A stretch of 64,000 nt of DNA from Caulobacter sp. FWC2 (GCF_002742625.1 NZ_PEBF01000001.1:2790001-2854000), one strand, 5' to 3'; shown: positions 51,397 through 58,818, counted from the first letter of the stretch. Translations and numbers: made by a program. Notes: generated by a model not told the origin, from the letters alone.

Positions 51397-51996
51397 TCAG
51401 ATCACGCCGCGGATGAGGCCCAAGGCCTTGGCTTCCTGGGCTTCTAGGTACCAATTGGCGGGGGCCCGCTGGAGCACCTCCTCCATGGTCACGGCCGAAC
51501 CGCGCACGAGGTTCTCAAAGCCCTCGTTCTGGATGGCGATCGAATGCTCGATCTCGTGCAGCAGGGCCCGGACAGACGCGACGCACGTGGTCAGGGGTCC
51601 GTTGATCTGCAGCGTCTTGTCCAGCTTGCGCTCGTGGATCATCAGCCGCGCGCCCCGCGTCAGATAGCGATTGGGCGTGGCGAAGAAGCTCATGAAGGTC
51701 GCGCCGGCCGAGTAGATCGCCGCCTTGCCCAGAAAGGCCAGCCGCCGCTCGGGGCGCACCTCGCTCTGGAAGCGGATATCCTCGCCCATCATCCGGGCGA
51801 CCTCGGGGTCGCCGCCTAGGGTCGATAACTCCACGACGACCAGGCCCTGCGCCGGGGCCGCGTCGAGCTGGTCGCGAAAACTGTTGTACATGGCGTAGTC
51901 GACAGGGCCGGCCAGCCGGATGCGCGGACCGGCGAAGTCGGCGGGGCCAAGCGTCAGGCCATCGTCGGCCGGCGCCTGGGCGATATCGTAGCCCAT
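51397..51996 (-). CDS. ClpP/crotonase-fold serine protease-like protein
   Basis: A 199-residue protein of the ClpP (S14) fold without a signal peptide. Oxyanion loop equivalent STLGGD at residues 58-63; putative nucleophile Ser96 in KAAIYSAGATFMSFF; putative His121 in RLMIHERKLDKTLQ; C-terminal helix EEVLQRAPANWYLEAQEAKA then LGLIRGVI. It is divergent from housekeeping ClpP and resembles stand-alone alphaproteobacterial ClpP-like enzymes of unknown substrate. It is the last gene of a minus-strand run with 52017 and 52272. Confidence 0.85.
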   Translation of the reverse strand: MGYDIAQAPADDGLTLGPADFAGPRIRLAGPVDYAMYNSFRDQLDAAPAQGLVVVELSTLGGDPEVARMMGEDIRFQSEVRPERRLAFLGKAAIYSAGATFMSFFATPNRYLTRGARLMIHERKLDKTLQINGPLTTCVASVRALLHEIEHSIAIQNEGFENLVRGSAVTMEEVLQRAPANWYLEAQEAKALGLIRGVI

Positions 51997-52016
51997 GGTC
52001 TCAAGTCCTATAGGTG

Positions 52017-52265
52017 TTAGGCGGCCTGGCTGAACCGGGCGGGCGCGGCCAAGGTGTAGCGCTCACCGCGCCAGGCCCCGAGCAGGCCGCCGTCGGCGTC
52101 GAGGATCCGGATTTCGGCGAGCCAGCCCTTGACCTCATGGCGCATGGCCAGCCATCGCGCCCGGGTCTCGGCCTTTGTGAAGTCGTCGAACGTCAGGCCT
52201 TCGGTCGCGTCCTGCTCAGTCAGACGCCAGCCGCCGCGTCCAGGCCTGATCTCCCAAACCTGCAT
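52017..52265 (-). CDS. Small hypothetical protein
   Basis: An 82-residue soluble protein with a DUF2188-like alternation of strands and helix: MQVWEIRPGRGGWRLTEQDA, FTKAETRARWLAMRHEVKGW, LAEIRILDADGGLLGAWRGE. It lies between the ClpP-like gene (20 bases downstream) and the 61-residue gene (6 bases upstream) and is likely in their operon. Function unknown. Confidence 0.7.
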   Translation of the reverse strand: MQVWEIRPGRGGWRLTEQDATEGLTFDDFTKAETRARWLAMRHEVKGWLAEIRILDADGGLLGAWRGERYTLAAPARFSQAA

Positions 52266-52271
52266 GGCGTT

Positions 52272-52457
52272 TCAACCCAGCGGCTTTTGATAGGTTTCCG
52301 GCTCGCCGACGGCGCCGAGCACGGCCTGAAGCCGCGCCACCGTGGCCTTGGCCGCGTCCAGGGTCATCGTGCTTTGGAAACCGTTGGGACCGGTGATCAC
52401 CACGCCGCCGTCGATCACGTCGGCCTGGAGAGGAGTATCGAGGATTTGCTGTGTCAT
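52272..52457 (-). CDS. Small hypothetical stress protein
   Basis: A 61-residue protein: ADVIDGGVVITGPNGFQSTM then LDAAKATVARLQAVLGAVGE. The strand-helix motif is like the N-terminus of the DUF3606 protein at 22067 (GEVVVIGPGATGLSVTPEAA), suggesting a shared mini-domain. First gene of the operon leading to the ClpP-like protease, with an EcfG-type promoter candidate directly upstream (-10 only 8 bases before the ATG, so the transcript may be nearly leaderless). Confidence 0.65.
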   Translation of the reverse strand: MTQQILDTPLQADVIDGGVVITGPNGFQSTMTLDAAKATVARLQAVLGAVGEPETYQKPLG

Positions 52458-52465
52458 GGCGTGCA

Positions 52466-52490
52466 AACGCAGAAAGCGAGACCGGGTTTC
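52466..52490 (-). promoter_or_regulatory. Candidate EcfG-type promoter for the ClpP-like operon
   Basis: Minus strand GAAAC (52490-52486)-N16-CGTT (52469-52466), one mismatch. It points away from the plus-strand site at 52561-52585. Confidence 0.55.
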
Positions 52491-52560
52491 AGCGCCACGG
52501 CCGTCCGGCGAAAGGCGCCCGCTTCCCTCGTGCGAACGCCCTGCAACTAGCCTTGCCATG

Positions 52561-52585
52561 GGAACCGCCCTCGCCCTCGTCCCTT
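52561..52585 (+). promoter_or_regulatory. Candidate EcfG-type promoter for the second hemerythrin gene
   Basis: GGAAC (52561-52565)-N16-CCTT (52582-52585), one mismatch. 31 bases before ATG 52617. Confidence 0.6.
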
Positions 52586-52616
52586 GATCTTTCGACGCTT
52601 TTACGGGAGCCGACAC

Positions 52617-53324
52617 ATGTCGATCGTGGACAAGATACTGGGCGCCGTCACCCCGCCGGAATCCGAAGAGGCCCGGTCCAAGGCGACCGCCAAAGCCCGC
52701 GCCGCCGCCGCGCCTGGCGACTGGTTGTCGATGGCGCTCGACCATCACGGTCAGATTCGTTCGGCCTTCGAGCGGGCCAAGAGCGCGGGCTCCGCCGAGG
52801 ACCGCTTGGCGGCGTTCAAGGCCCTGGCCACCGTGCTCAATGGACATTCGCTGGCCGAGGAGGTGGTGCTCTACCCGGCCCTGGCCAAGAATGGCGAAAA
52901 AGCTCATGCCGGTTTGGCCTATACCGAGCAGACCACGGCCAAGATGCAAATGGCCGAGTTGGAGCGCATCAATCCGGCCGACGCGGCCTGGCGCGATAAG
53001 CTCGAGCACATCCAGGGCGCGGTCCTGCATCACATGTTCGAGGAGGAAGGAACCTGGTTTCTGGAGCTGAAGGAAAAGGCCCCCGACCAGGATTTCCTCA
53101 CCAAGCGCTTTGCCGAGGAATACGGTCGCTACGTCTTCGGCGTGAGCGAAGCCCCGCAGGGTCAGGCCGCCGCTGAACCCCGCTCGTTCGCCGACCAGAC
53201 CAGCGAGGTCAGCGGCGCGGCCAGCGGCGAAAGCGACGCCGCCCTTGAAGAGATCGGCCGCTCCGACGCGGGGCCCTTGCAGCTTGGCGATCGCACGCAA
53301 GACGAGGCTGGCGGCCGCCCCTAG
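52617..53324 (+). CDS. Hemerythrin HHE-domain protein
   Basis: A 235-residue protein. The four-helix di-iron domain (about 35-175) has ligands in MALDHHGQIRSAFERAKSAG, TVLNGHSLAEEVVLYPALA, and LEHIQGAVLHHMFEEEGTWF. A disordered acidic C-terminus follows (about 185-235). It differs from the hemerythrin at 38869 in having a shorter N-terminal tail and a longer C-terminal one. ACGGGAG lies before ATG 52617. Its stop overlaps the end of the convergent hydrolase gene by 4 bases. Confidence 0.9.
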   Translation: MSIVDKILGAVTPPESEEARSKATAKARAAAAPGDWLSMALDHHGQIRSAFERAKSAGSAEDRLAAFKALATVLNGHSLAEEVVLYPALAKNGEKAHAGLAYTEQTTAKMQMAELERINPADAAWRDKLEHIQGAVLHHMFEEEGTWFLELKEKAPDQDFLTKRFAEEYGRYVFGVSEAPQGQAAAEPRSFADQTSEVSGAASGESDAALEEIGRSDAGPLQLGDRTQDEAGGRP

Positions 53325-54220
53325 GCCGGCGACAGGGCCGCGACAGCCTGGGTCACCGCCTGGGGCGCGGCGTGGTGGATCATATGGCCAACCCCGGGCA
53401 GGAGCGTGAACCGGCCGCGCGGCGCTAGGGCCGCCAGCATCTGTCCGTGCAACAGGTTGTTGACGACCAGGTCGGCCGACCCGCCTAGCACATGGAGCGG
53501 CGCCGCCAAGCTCGGCGCGCAGGCCAGCAACGCCATCAGGTCTGGACCGACCGACAGGCTGTCTTCACCCGCCCATCGCGTCGCCTCCGCCTCGCCGGCC
53601 AGAGCGAAGGGGAAGTCGGCCTCCAGCCGCGGGGGCATGGCCTGCGGGAGGAACATGGCGCGCCAGAGCAGCGGCAGCAGCCGCTCGTCTAAGCCCGCGT
53701 GGCGCCAACCCGACAGCCAACCGCCGAGCACCGGCGCGCCGCGCGGTCCAAACAGCAATTGCTCCAGCCGCGCTTCGGGCAGGACCAGGGGGGCCAGCGA
53801 CACCACGCCATGGACGCGCTCGGGAGCGGCCATCGCCATGGCCAGGGCGACAGGCGCGCCGAACGAATGGCCGACCAGGACGGCGGGGCCCAGGTTCAAG
53901 GCCTCGAGCGCCTGGTTCAGCCGCCGGGCCTGGCGCAGCACCCCCGCGTCCAGGCCGGTGCGGCGAGGGCTTTGGCCAAACCCTGGACGATCCAAGGCGA
54001 TGATCCGGTAGTCGGCCAGACCGTCGGCCAAGGCCATTAGCATGTCGTCGAGCGCCGTCAGGACGCCGTGCACGAGGACCACCAGGCGATCACCGGTCCC
54101 CACCTGGGCGTAGGCGATCGGACCACCATCGGTCTCGACCCGCCGGCGCATGAAGGGCCGACCGGGCCGACGCAGCAGCCCGTCGCCCGACACCGGGGTC
54201 GAGGCGGCCAGAGGGCTCAT
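53321..54220 (-). CDS. Alpha/beta hydrolase
   Basis: A 299-residue soluble alpha/beta hydrolase: VVLVHGVLTALDDMLMALAD (oxyanion), LDRPGFGQSPRR, nucleophile elbow VLVGHSFGAPVALAM (catalytic Ser), acid in VLGGSADLVVNNL and His in LLPGVGHMIHHAAPQAV. Substrate unknown. An alternative start at the internal ATG before RRRVETDGGP would drop about 23 residues. It converges on the hemerythrin gene; upstream is a 67-base gap without promoter signals. Confidence 0.88.
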   Translation of the reverse strand: MSPLAASTPVSGDGLLRRPGRPFMRRRVETDGGPIAYAQVGTGDRLVVLVHGVLTALDDMLMALADGLADYRIIALDRPGFGQSPRRTGLDAGVLRQARRLNQALEALNLGPAVLVGHSFGAPVALAMAMAAPERVHGVVSLAPLVLPEARLEQLLFGPRGAPVLGGWLSGWRHAGLDERLLPLLWRAMFLPQAMPPRLEADFPFALAGEAEATRWAGEDSLSVGPDLMALLACAPSLAAPLHVLGGSADLVVNNLLHGQMLAALAPRGRFTLLPGVGHMIHHAAPQAVTQAVAALSPA

Positions 54221-54287
54221 GCGCGCCGAACCAGCGAAATCTTGGCCAGACCCGCAAGCCGGCCCGCCGCTGGTCCGGCGCGCTGGC

Positions 54288-54686
54288 TCATCGGTAGAAG
54301 CTTTCGGGGACCTGGCCGCCGTTTTCAGCCAGCTTCTTCATCACCGCCTTGTGCAGGGCGATGTTCTGCTCGGCGCTGCCGGGTTCGCCGGCATGGACGT
54401 TCAGCTCGTCGGCCAAGCCCTTGCGCGCCTCCAGGCTGGAATCCAGCCGCAAGAGCTTGAGCAGGTCGACGATCGACGCACGCCAGTTGCCGCCGCCGCC
54501 CTCGATCTGCGCCATCGAGGCCAGCACGGCCTCGACATCGACCGGCGCGGGGCTCGACGCCGTTGTCGCCGCAGCCGTGGCTTGGGGCGCGGCCGCGGGC
54601 GGCGCCGAGCCCTGGCCCGCCGGGGCGGCGGGCGCGGCGCGGTCATGGTGGAAGATTTTGTCGACAATCTTGGAGAAGAGACCCAT
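54288..54686 (-). CDS. DUF3597 domain protein
   Basis: A 132-residue protein. N-terminus MGLFSKIVDKIFHHD, a Pro/Ala-rich linker, then the DUF3597 domain (about 48-132): VDVEAVLASMAQIEGGGGNW, RASIVDLLKLLRLDSSLEAR, QNIALHKAVMKKLAENGG and a C-terminal VPESFYR. LysM-like or cell-envelope roles have been guessed for the family; none is proven. It follows the DUF4142 gene by 24 bases and is probably expressed from the same exact EcfG promoter. Confidence 0.85.
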   Translation of the reverse strand: MGLFSKIVDKIFHHDRAAPAAPAGQGSAPPAAAPQATAAATTASSPAPVDVEAVLASMAQIEGGGGNWRASIVDLLKLLRLDSSLEARKGLADELNVHAGEPGSAEQNIALHKAVMKKLAENGGQVPESFYR

Positions 54687-54710
54687 CAGGCGCTCCCTAT
54701 CAAATGATGA

Positions 54711-55316
54711 CTAGTGAGCGCTGGAGGCCAGGCCCTGGACGTGTTCGAGGTGGGCCTTGATCTTGGGCAGCGCCTTGGCCGCGCCGCCCTTCAGGCCCGC
54801 GTCATCGCCATGGTCGGCATAGCCCTGCATCAGGGTCAGGGCCTCGTTATGGGCGGCTTCCTGCTGGCTGATGTAGACCTTGTCGAAGTCGGCGGGCGCG
54901 GCGGCGCTGAGGTTGTCGATCAGGCCCTTGCGGCGCTCGTCCAGGCCAGCGGGCGCGGTCTTGCCGGCGGCGATAATCAGCGGCTTCATGGCGTTGGACA
55001 GCGCGGTGTGGTCGGTGACCATCTGCTTGCCGAACGCCTTGACGGCGGCCGACTGGCCTTTGGTCTGGGCGATCTGGCCGGCCTGGATCTCGTACATGTC
55101 GCTGATGGCGGCGTTGGCGACGAAGGCGTCAGTGGAGGCGGGTCCGGTCACCGCGGCGGCGGTCCCCACGGCGGTCGAGGTGGCGTCCTGGGCGGCGTTG
55201 ACGGCGGCATTGCCCGTGCCGGGATCGGTCGGCGCCGGCGCGGCGTCCTTCTTCTGGCAAGCGACAAGCGACAGGGCCGACAAGGCTGCGGCGGCCAGTA
55301 GGGTGTGACGAGCCAT
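54711..55316 (-). CDS. DUF4142 stress lipoprotein
   Basis: A 201-residue exported lipoprotein. Signal MARHTLLAAAALSALSLVAC with lipobox LVAC; Ala/Thr-rich linker; DUF4142 domain with FVANAAISDMYEIQAGQIAQ, AVKAFGKQMVTDHTALSNAM, YISQQEAAHNEALTLMQGYA and a C-terminal helix. Paralogue of 45239-45916, sharing domain, linker type and promoter class. I chose ATG 55316; upstream codons do not give a signal peptide. Confidence 0.88.
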   Translation of the reverse strand: MARHTLLAAAALSALSLVACQKKDAAPAPTDPGTGNAAVNAAQDATSTAVGTAAAVTGPASTDAFVANAAISDMYEIQAGQIAQTKGQSAAVKAFGKQMVTDHTALSNAMKPLIIAAGKTAPAGLDERRKGLIDNLSAAAPADFDKVYISQQEAAHNEALTLMQGYADHGDDAGLKGGAAKALPKIKAHLEHVQGLASSAH

Positions 55317-55349
55317 GGGTGGCGTCTCCGTGGTTGGGGATGTCCCCTG

Positions 55350-55374
55350 AACGGAGCACGCCTGGCAACGTTCC
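55350..55374 (-). promoter_or_regulatory. EcfG-type stress promoter, exact match (DUF4142-DUF3597)
   Basis: Minus strand GGAAC (55374-55370)-N16-CGTT (55353-55350), no mismatch. -10 is 33 bases before ATG 55316. Confidence 0.85.
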
Positions 55375-55475
55375 CGTCGCTCGCCTCGAGGATGGCAAGA
55401 CAGCGGTGGAGCTATGGCGAAGCGCGCTGGCGTCTCGAATTCCACAGCCGTGCAGTCCATCCGGCGAACTGGCGG

Positions 55476-55895
55476 TCAGCCAGTGTCGCCGATCACACGC
55501 TCGCGCGGATGCTGCGGCGCCAGGAGCGGCGCGAGCCAGGGTTCGCGGCGCACCGTCCAGCTTTCATATTGCGGGCCAAACCACCCTGTCGCGTCGAAGC
55601 TGCCCAGGGAAAGCTCGTACTCCCGGCCGCTGTCTCCGTGGCTGTTTTCGGCCAGGACGCGCCCGCCGCAGGTCCCGCAGAAATAGCGGACATAACCGGG
55701 CGAACTTTCCCAGGCCGACATCGCCCCTGTGATCTCGACGTCCCGTGGGTCGTAGACCACGAAGGGATTGAAGGCGGCGGCATGGGCCTTGCGGCAGGTC
55801 ATGCAGTGGCAAAGCCCGCCGCGTTTGGGCTCGGCCAGGGTGTTGAAGCGGACGGCTCCGCAGGCGCAGCCCCCCGCGCGGCGTTCAGACGTCAT
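55476..55895 (-). CDS. GFA-family (DUF636) zinc protein
   Basis: A 139-residue protein of the GFA/CENP-V zinc-binding fold: GGCACGAVRFNT, LCHCMTCRKAHAAAFNPFVV, YVRYFCGTCGGRVLAENS hold the two sets of zinc cysteines. Named after glutathione-dependent formaldehyde-activating enzyme, but most members have other or unknown roles. Gly-Gln-type C-terminus not conserved. It stands alone with GGGAGGATCGCC before ATG 55895. Confidence 0.9.
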   Translation of the reverse strand: MTSERRAGGCACGAVRFNTLAEPKRGGLCHCMTCRKAHAAAFNPFVVYDPRDVEITGAMSAWESSPGYVRYFCGTCGGRVLAENSHGDSGREYELSLGSFDATGWFGPQYESWTVRREPWLAPLLAPQHPRERVIGDTG

Positions 55896-55985
55896 GGCGA
55901 TCCTCCCTGTGGGGCCCTCTAGCCCTCGGCGCCCCCGGGCCAGGGGGCTGAGCGGTCCATGCGCCGTCCTGGCCGCGACGGAGGC

Positions 55986-56456
55986 CTAGGGTCTGGGTCT
56001 GACGGCCAGCGCCACGACCGCGGCGCCGACGCCGACCACCAGCGCGTCCTCGATAAGGCCGCTGCGGGTCTGCCCCAGGCCGGCCATGGCCCGCTTGCGC
56101 CCGGCCAGGGTGAGGTAGGCCAGGGGCGTCGCGGTCGCCACGGCGATCAGCGCGCCGGCCCGCGCCTTGCCGCGTGGGGCCAGGGCGGCGCCGGCGATGC
56201 CGGCGCTCAGCGCCCGCGCCAAAAGGCCCAGGAAGACCGTGCGGTCAGGCGCGGACTTCATCTTGTCGCCCAAGAGCTCCCCCGCCCCCATGGCCAGGGC
56301 GCCGAACTTGAACACGGGGTGGTCGAGAAGCAGCAGCGGGCCAGGCGTGCGCGCCCCCGCCAAGCGCGCGGCCGCGAGCGCCGCCATGGGGGTCATCGAC
56401 CGCGCGCTGGCGACCGCGCCGATCAGGGCCGAAGGCCAAAGCCGAGAACTGTTCAT
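55986..56456 (-). CDS. DUF4126-like membrane protein
   Basis: A 156-residue membrane protein with four weakly hydrophobic segments: WPSALIGAVASARSMTPMAA, HPVFKFGALAMGAGELLGDK, LLARALSAGIAGAALAPRGK and IEDALVVGVGAAVVALAVRP. The GELLGDK and IEDAL signatures match DUF4126. Role unknown. I chose ATG 56456; the frame is open further upstream but Arg-rich. A poor TGAAC-N17-AGTT element lies upstream on this strand. Confidence 0.75.
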   Translation of the reverse strand: MNSSRLWPSALIGAVASARSMTPMAALAAARLAGARTPGPLLLLDHPVFKFGALAMGAGELLGDKMKSAPDRTVFLGLLARALSAGIAGAALAPRGKARAGALIAVATATPLAYLTLAGRKRAMAGLGQTRSGLIEDALVVGVGAAVVALAVRPRP

Positions 56457-56538
56457 GCCGGGCTCAACTCGCCAGGGCGCGCAAAGGTTCACGCCCCTGG
56501 GCCGCCCCGCCGCACCGAACCGCACAGGTCTCGTCCGC

Positions 56539-56563
56539 GGAACCGCCGGCGGGGCTTTGGCTT
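56539..56563 (+). promoter_or_regulatory. Weak EcfG-like promoter for the 56587 gene
   Basis: GGAAC (56539-56543)-N16-GCTT (56560-56563): perfect -35, two mismatches in the -10. Confidence 0.35.
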
Positions 56564-56586
56564 TCGAGAGCGGCAAAGGAGATCCC

Positions 56587-56808
56587 ATGCCCCCTGCCCC
56601 GAGCACGCCAGACGCGCCGCAGACCGCCATGATCGAACTGACGGGTGGTCGCGTGACCTTGCGCGCGGAGGTTCGCGTCACGCCCAAGGGCCTCCTGGCG
56701 GTCGGCGCTCTGGTTTCCGGCGTCCTTCTGTCCACGGCGGCCCTGGTCTGGACCGCCACGTCGGTGGCGCGGCGCCACCCCTTGGCCACGCGCATCAAAC
56801 CAAGATAG
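56587..56808 (+). CDS. Small single-span membrane protein
   Basis: A 73-residue protein: a hydrophilic N-terminus with a strand (AMIELTGGRVTLRAEVRVTP), one membrane segment (LLAVGALVSGVLLSTAALVW) and a short basic tail. AAAGGAGATCCC is a strong ribosome site before ATG 56587. Function unknown. Confidence 0.65.
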   Translation: MPPAPSTPDAPQTAMIELTGGRVTLRAEVRVTPKGLLAVGALVSGVLLSTAALVWTATSVARRHPLATRIKPR

Positions 56809-56939
56809 GCCGGTCGTTCAAAAGCCCCGCCCGTAAGCCAAGGCGGCTAACCGGCGGCTGGGCGGTCCTGCGCGCATTGGCGCCCTGGGAGGCTCTCCGG
56901 GCGCCACCGTCCATTTGACCCTAGGCCGTCCCGCGACCG

Positions 56940-56964
56940 TGAACGTGGCGCGCGCAACGGCGTT
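56940..56964 (+). promoter_or_regulatory. Candidate EcfG-type promoter for the 57012 gene
   Basis: TGAAC (56940-56944)-N16-CGTT (56961-56964), one mismatch. 47 bases before ATG 57012. Confidence 0.6.
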
Positions 56965-57011
56965 AAAAAGCCCAACGGCGCGCTCTTGCGTCCATCAATA
57001 TGGAGTCTGCG

Positions 57012-57212
57012 ATGTTCACCCCTGAGGTGCTCTGGCCTATCGGCGCCCTGCTCCTGCTCGGCGTCCTCATCTACGGGATGATCCAATACAAAACGCGCAA
57101 CCGGCGCAACGATCCCATCACAGAGGCGGCGGCCAAGCGTCTGTTCGACGATCCGGCGAGCTATGACGAGGCCACCCGAGCGGAGCTGGAAAAGGGCGTG
57201 CGTCCATCCTAG
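57012..57212 (+). CDS. Small single-span membrane protein
   Basis: A 66-residue protein: MFTPEVLWPIGALLLLGVLI gives one membrane anchor, then a basic stretch (KTRNRRN) and a cytoplasmic helix (DPITEAAAKRLFDDPASYDE). I chose ATG 57012, with GGAG 8 bases upstream, over ATG 57000, which overlaps that site. Stress-promoter candidate upstream. Function unknown. Confidence 0.7.
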   Translation: MFTPEVLWPIGALLLLGVLIYGMIQYKTRNRRNDPITEAAAKRLFDDPASYDEATRAELEKGVRPS

Positions 57213-57263
57213 CCGCCCAGCCGCCCGGCCTCGGATCGCCATAAGTCGCCTGAACCGCCGCCG

Positions 57264-57515
57264 CTAGGCCGCGCGCGTCAAAGGTGGAGCCATGGCGGGC
57301 GCGGCGGGGCAGACGAAGCGGCCCGCCACCGCGCCGTCTCGCAGCCGCAGTTCCAGCAGGCAGTCGAGGCCGGCTTGGCTCAGGCGATCGGCAAGGGCCC
57401 GCGCCGCGCCTTCAGCCTGGGCGCCGCTCCTGTAGAGCATGGGATTGTCAAAAAGCGCTGGGCAGCGAACGGCCCAGCCCGCGCCCTGGGGCGCGACCGA
57501 AATCATCGTCGGCAT
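57264..57515 (-). CDS. Small hypothetical protein
   Basis: An 83-residue protein (MPTMISVAPQGAGWAVRCPA then LYRSGAQAEGAARALADRLS, LELRLRDGAVAGRFVCPAAP), a strand-helix-strand layout like DUF2188 stress proteins. ATG 57506 is an alternative start. It is downstream of the hsp20 transcript but separated by a terminator. Function unknown. Confidence 0.55.
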   Translation of the reverse strand: MPTMISVAPQGAGWAVRCPALFDNPMLYRSGAQAEGAARALADRLSQAGLDCLLELRLRDGAVAGRFVCPAAPAMAPPLTRAA

Positions 57516-57534
57516 ATCGCTACAACACACAAGA

Positions 57535-57567
57535 CAAAAGGCGGCGGCCGGCCTTCCACCGGCCGCC
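57535..57567 (-). terminator. Rho-independent terminator of the hsp20 transcript
   Basis: Stem GGCGGCCGG (57543-57551) with CCGGCCGCC (57559-57567), loop of 7. On the minus strand it is followed by GCCTTTTG. It lies 7 bases past the TAA at 57574, so the frame that ends there is inside the hsp20 transcript. Confidence 0.7.
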
Positions 57568-57573
57568 CAACAG

Positions 57574-57849
57574 TTAAGCCACACTCATGGCGTCCAGGCG
57601 CCGCAAGGCGTCGAGCACCTCGCTCAACGGCACGGGCGCGTGGGTTCCCAGCAGCCATCGGTGGGTGGGTCGATCCTCCACCGCGCTGGCGTCCGAAGCC
57701 CAGGCCGCGAGAATCTCGCGCTTGGCCTCGGCGTCCAGGTCCGCGTCCTTGACGACTTCCAGGGGGTGGAGAAATCCTACCGCAGGGCGGCAGGGCCATG
57801 GTGCGCGCTTGGCGATCTCAGGGCCGGCAAGCCTGATGAGCCTCCGTCG
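57574..57849 (-). CDS. Conserved small protein behind hsp20 with no standard start codon
   Basis: Directly after the Hsp20 TGA and in the same frame, 91 codons stay open to TAA 57576-57574. The last 67 residues are strongly protein-like (GFLHPLEVVKDADLDAEAKR, EILAAWASDASAVEDRPTHR, LSEVLDALRRLD) and resemble a small alphaproteobacterial family that I recall with an EKRxILAxWASDAxAVE core. No ATG, GTG or TTG lies in frame before that core; GGAGG at the frame's start is followed by CTC ATC. Options are an ATC start, a 5' frameshift (an ATG at 57818-57816 is in the next frame), or readthrough of the Hsp20 UGA-C stop. Confidence 0.45.
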   Translation of the reverse strand, partial: RRRLIRLAGPEIAKRAPWPCRPAVGFLHPLEVVKDADLDAEAKREILAAWASDASAVEDRPTHRWLLGTHAPVPLSEVLDALRRLDAMSVA

Positions 57850-58323
57850 TCAGGCCGCTTTGCGGGCTTTTTCAGGCCCGGCCAGGCGCTGCTGCGAGGC
57901 TTGCCCGATCTCGATGCGGCGGGGCTTCAACGCCTCGGGGATCTCCCGCTCGAGTTCGATGGTCAGCAGGCCGTCGGCATGGCTGGCGGCCCGCACGACG
58001 ATATGATCGGCCAGTTCGAACCGCCGCTCGAACCCGCGCATGGCGACGCCGCGATGCAGAAAGTTACGCTGCCCCTCCTCGCCCTTGGCCTTCTTGCCGG
58101 AAATCACCAGCAGATTGGGTTGGGACGTGATCTCCAGTTCGGCCGGAGAGAAACCGGCGGCGGCCAGCGTGACGCGGTAGCTGTCCTGGCCGGTCTTTTC
58201 GACATCGAACGGCGGATAGCTGGTGTCGGCGCTGCTGCTGAGAGCGGCCTCCAGCACGTCCGCCATGCGGTCGACGCCGATCATCGAGCGGTACAGGGGG
58301 GAAAGATCAAACGCAGTGCTCAT
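57850..58323 (-). CDS. Hsp20 (alpha-crystallin) small heat-shock protein
   Basis: A 157-residue IbpA-type chaperone that holds unfolding proteins. The N-terminus MSTAFDLSPLYRSMIGVDRM is typical of the class; the alpha-crystallin domain (about 35-135) has YPPFDVEKTGQDSYRVTLAA, FLHRGVAMRGFERRFEL and GLLTIELEREIPEALKPRRI, ending in the IEI oligomerisation motif. I chose ATG 58323 because GAGGAG lies 6 bases before it; ATG 58329 is in frame but too close. Its leader carries a ROSE-type thermometer. Confidence 0.93.
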   Translation of the reverse strand: MSTAFDLSPLYRSMIGVDRMADVLEAALSSSADTSYPPFDVEKTGQDSYRVTLAAAGFSPAELEITSQPNLLVISGKKAKGEEGQRNFLHRGVAMRGFERRFELADHIVVRAASHADGLLTIELEREIPEALKPRRIEIGQASQQRLAGPEKARKAA

Positions 58324-58418
58324 TTCCATCTCCTCGCAAGCAAGTTGGACATGAGGGACGCCCGAAGCGTTCGGCGCCCCAGAACCGAACCCCTGAGGCA
58401 TTCGGCGCAACGAAATCT
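58324..58418 (-). ncRNA. ROSE-type RNA thermometer in the hsp20 leader
   Basis: The leader ends CUUGCU-UGCG-AGGAG (58344-58330). CUUGCU pairs with the AGGAG Shine-Dalgarno leaving one bulged G, which is the defining feature of ROSE elements that melt at heat-shock temperature. The upstream part (to about 58418) is about 75 bases and GC-rich with further pairing (GCGCCGAA, CGCTTCGGGCG). A TATATT at 58424-58419 would be the -10. The motif is exact; the full fold was not computed. Confidence 0.75.
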
Positions 58419-58547
58419 AATATACGCCAAGCCGGCGTCAATCACCCCCAAGCACATTTTTTTCGATCACACCCAGCGCGGCGTCGCGCGGCCTCCGTTG
58501 CTCTCAAACCCGAGCATAGCGCCAGCTTCGGGAGGTGACACAGATCG

Positions 58548-58562
58548 TCAATACAGTATTGA
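58548..58562. promoter_or_regulatory. AT-rich palindrome in the hsp20-receiver gap
   Basis: TCAATAC-A-GTATTGA, a perfect 7+7 dyad. It lies in the 400-base gap 58419-58818, which otherwise shows no gene that I can support. It could be an operator for the receiver gene 256 bases downstream. Confidence 0.35.
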
Positions 58563-58818
58563 TGCCGCTATCTGCAGCTTGACGGCGTGACATCTCAACC
58601 ACCTCGCTCTGACCTCTTGAACTCGGGGCGACAGGGCCCCGCGCCCGGCTAAACCATGCCTTGGCGGGCTGAGACGGCCGATCCTTTTGGCGCCGGCGGC
58701 GTGGACCGGCGGCGCGCCGCGACCCAGCAGCTGCGACGCCGCAGCCACAGACTCACTCTTTCACGCGATGAACGCCTTTGGGCCGGGAACGCGGCGCGCG
58801 GTCGGATGTTCGGTCGCC

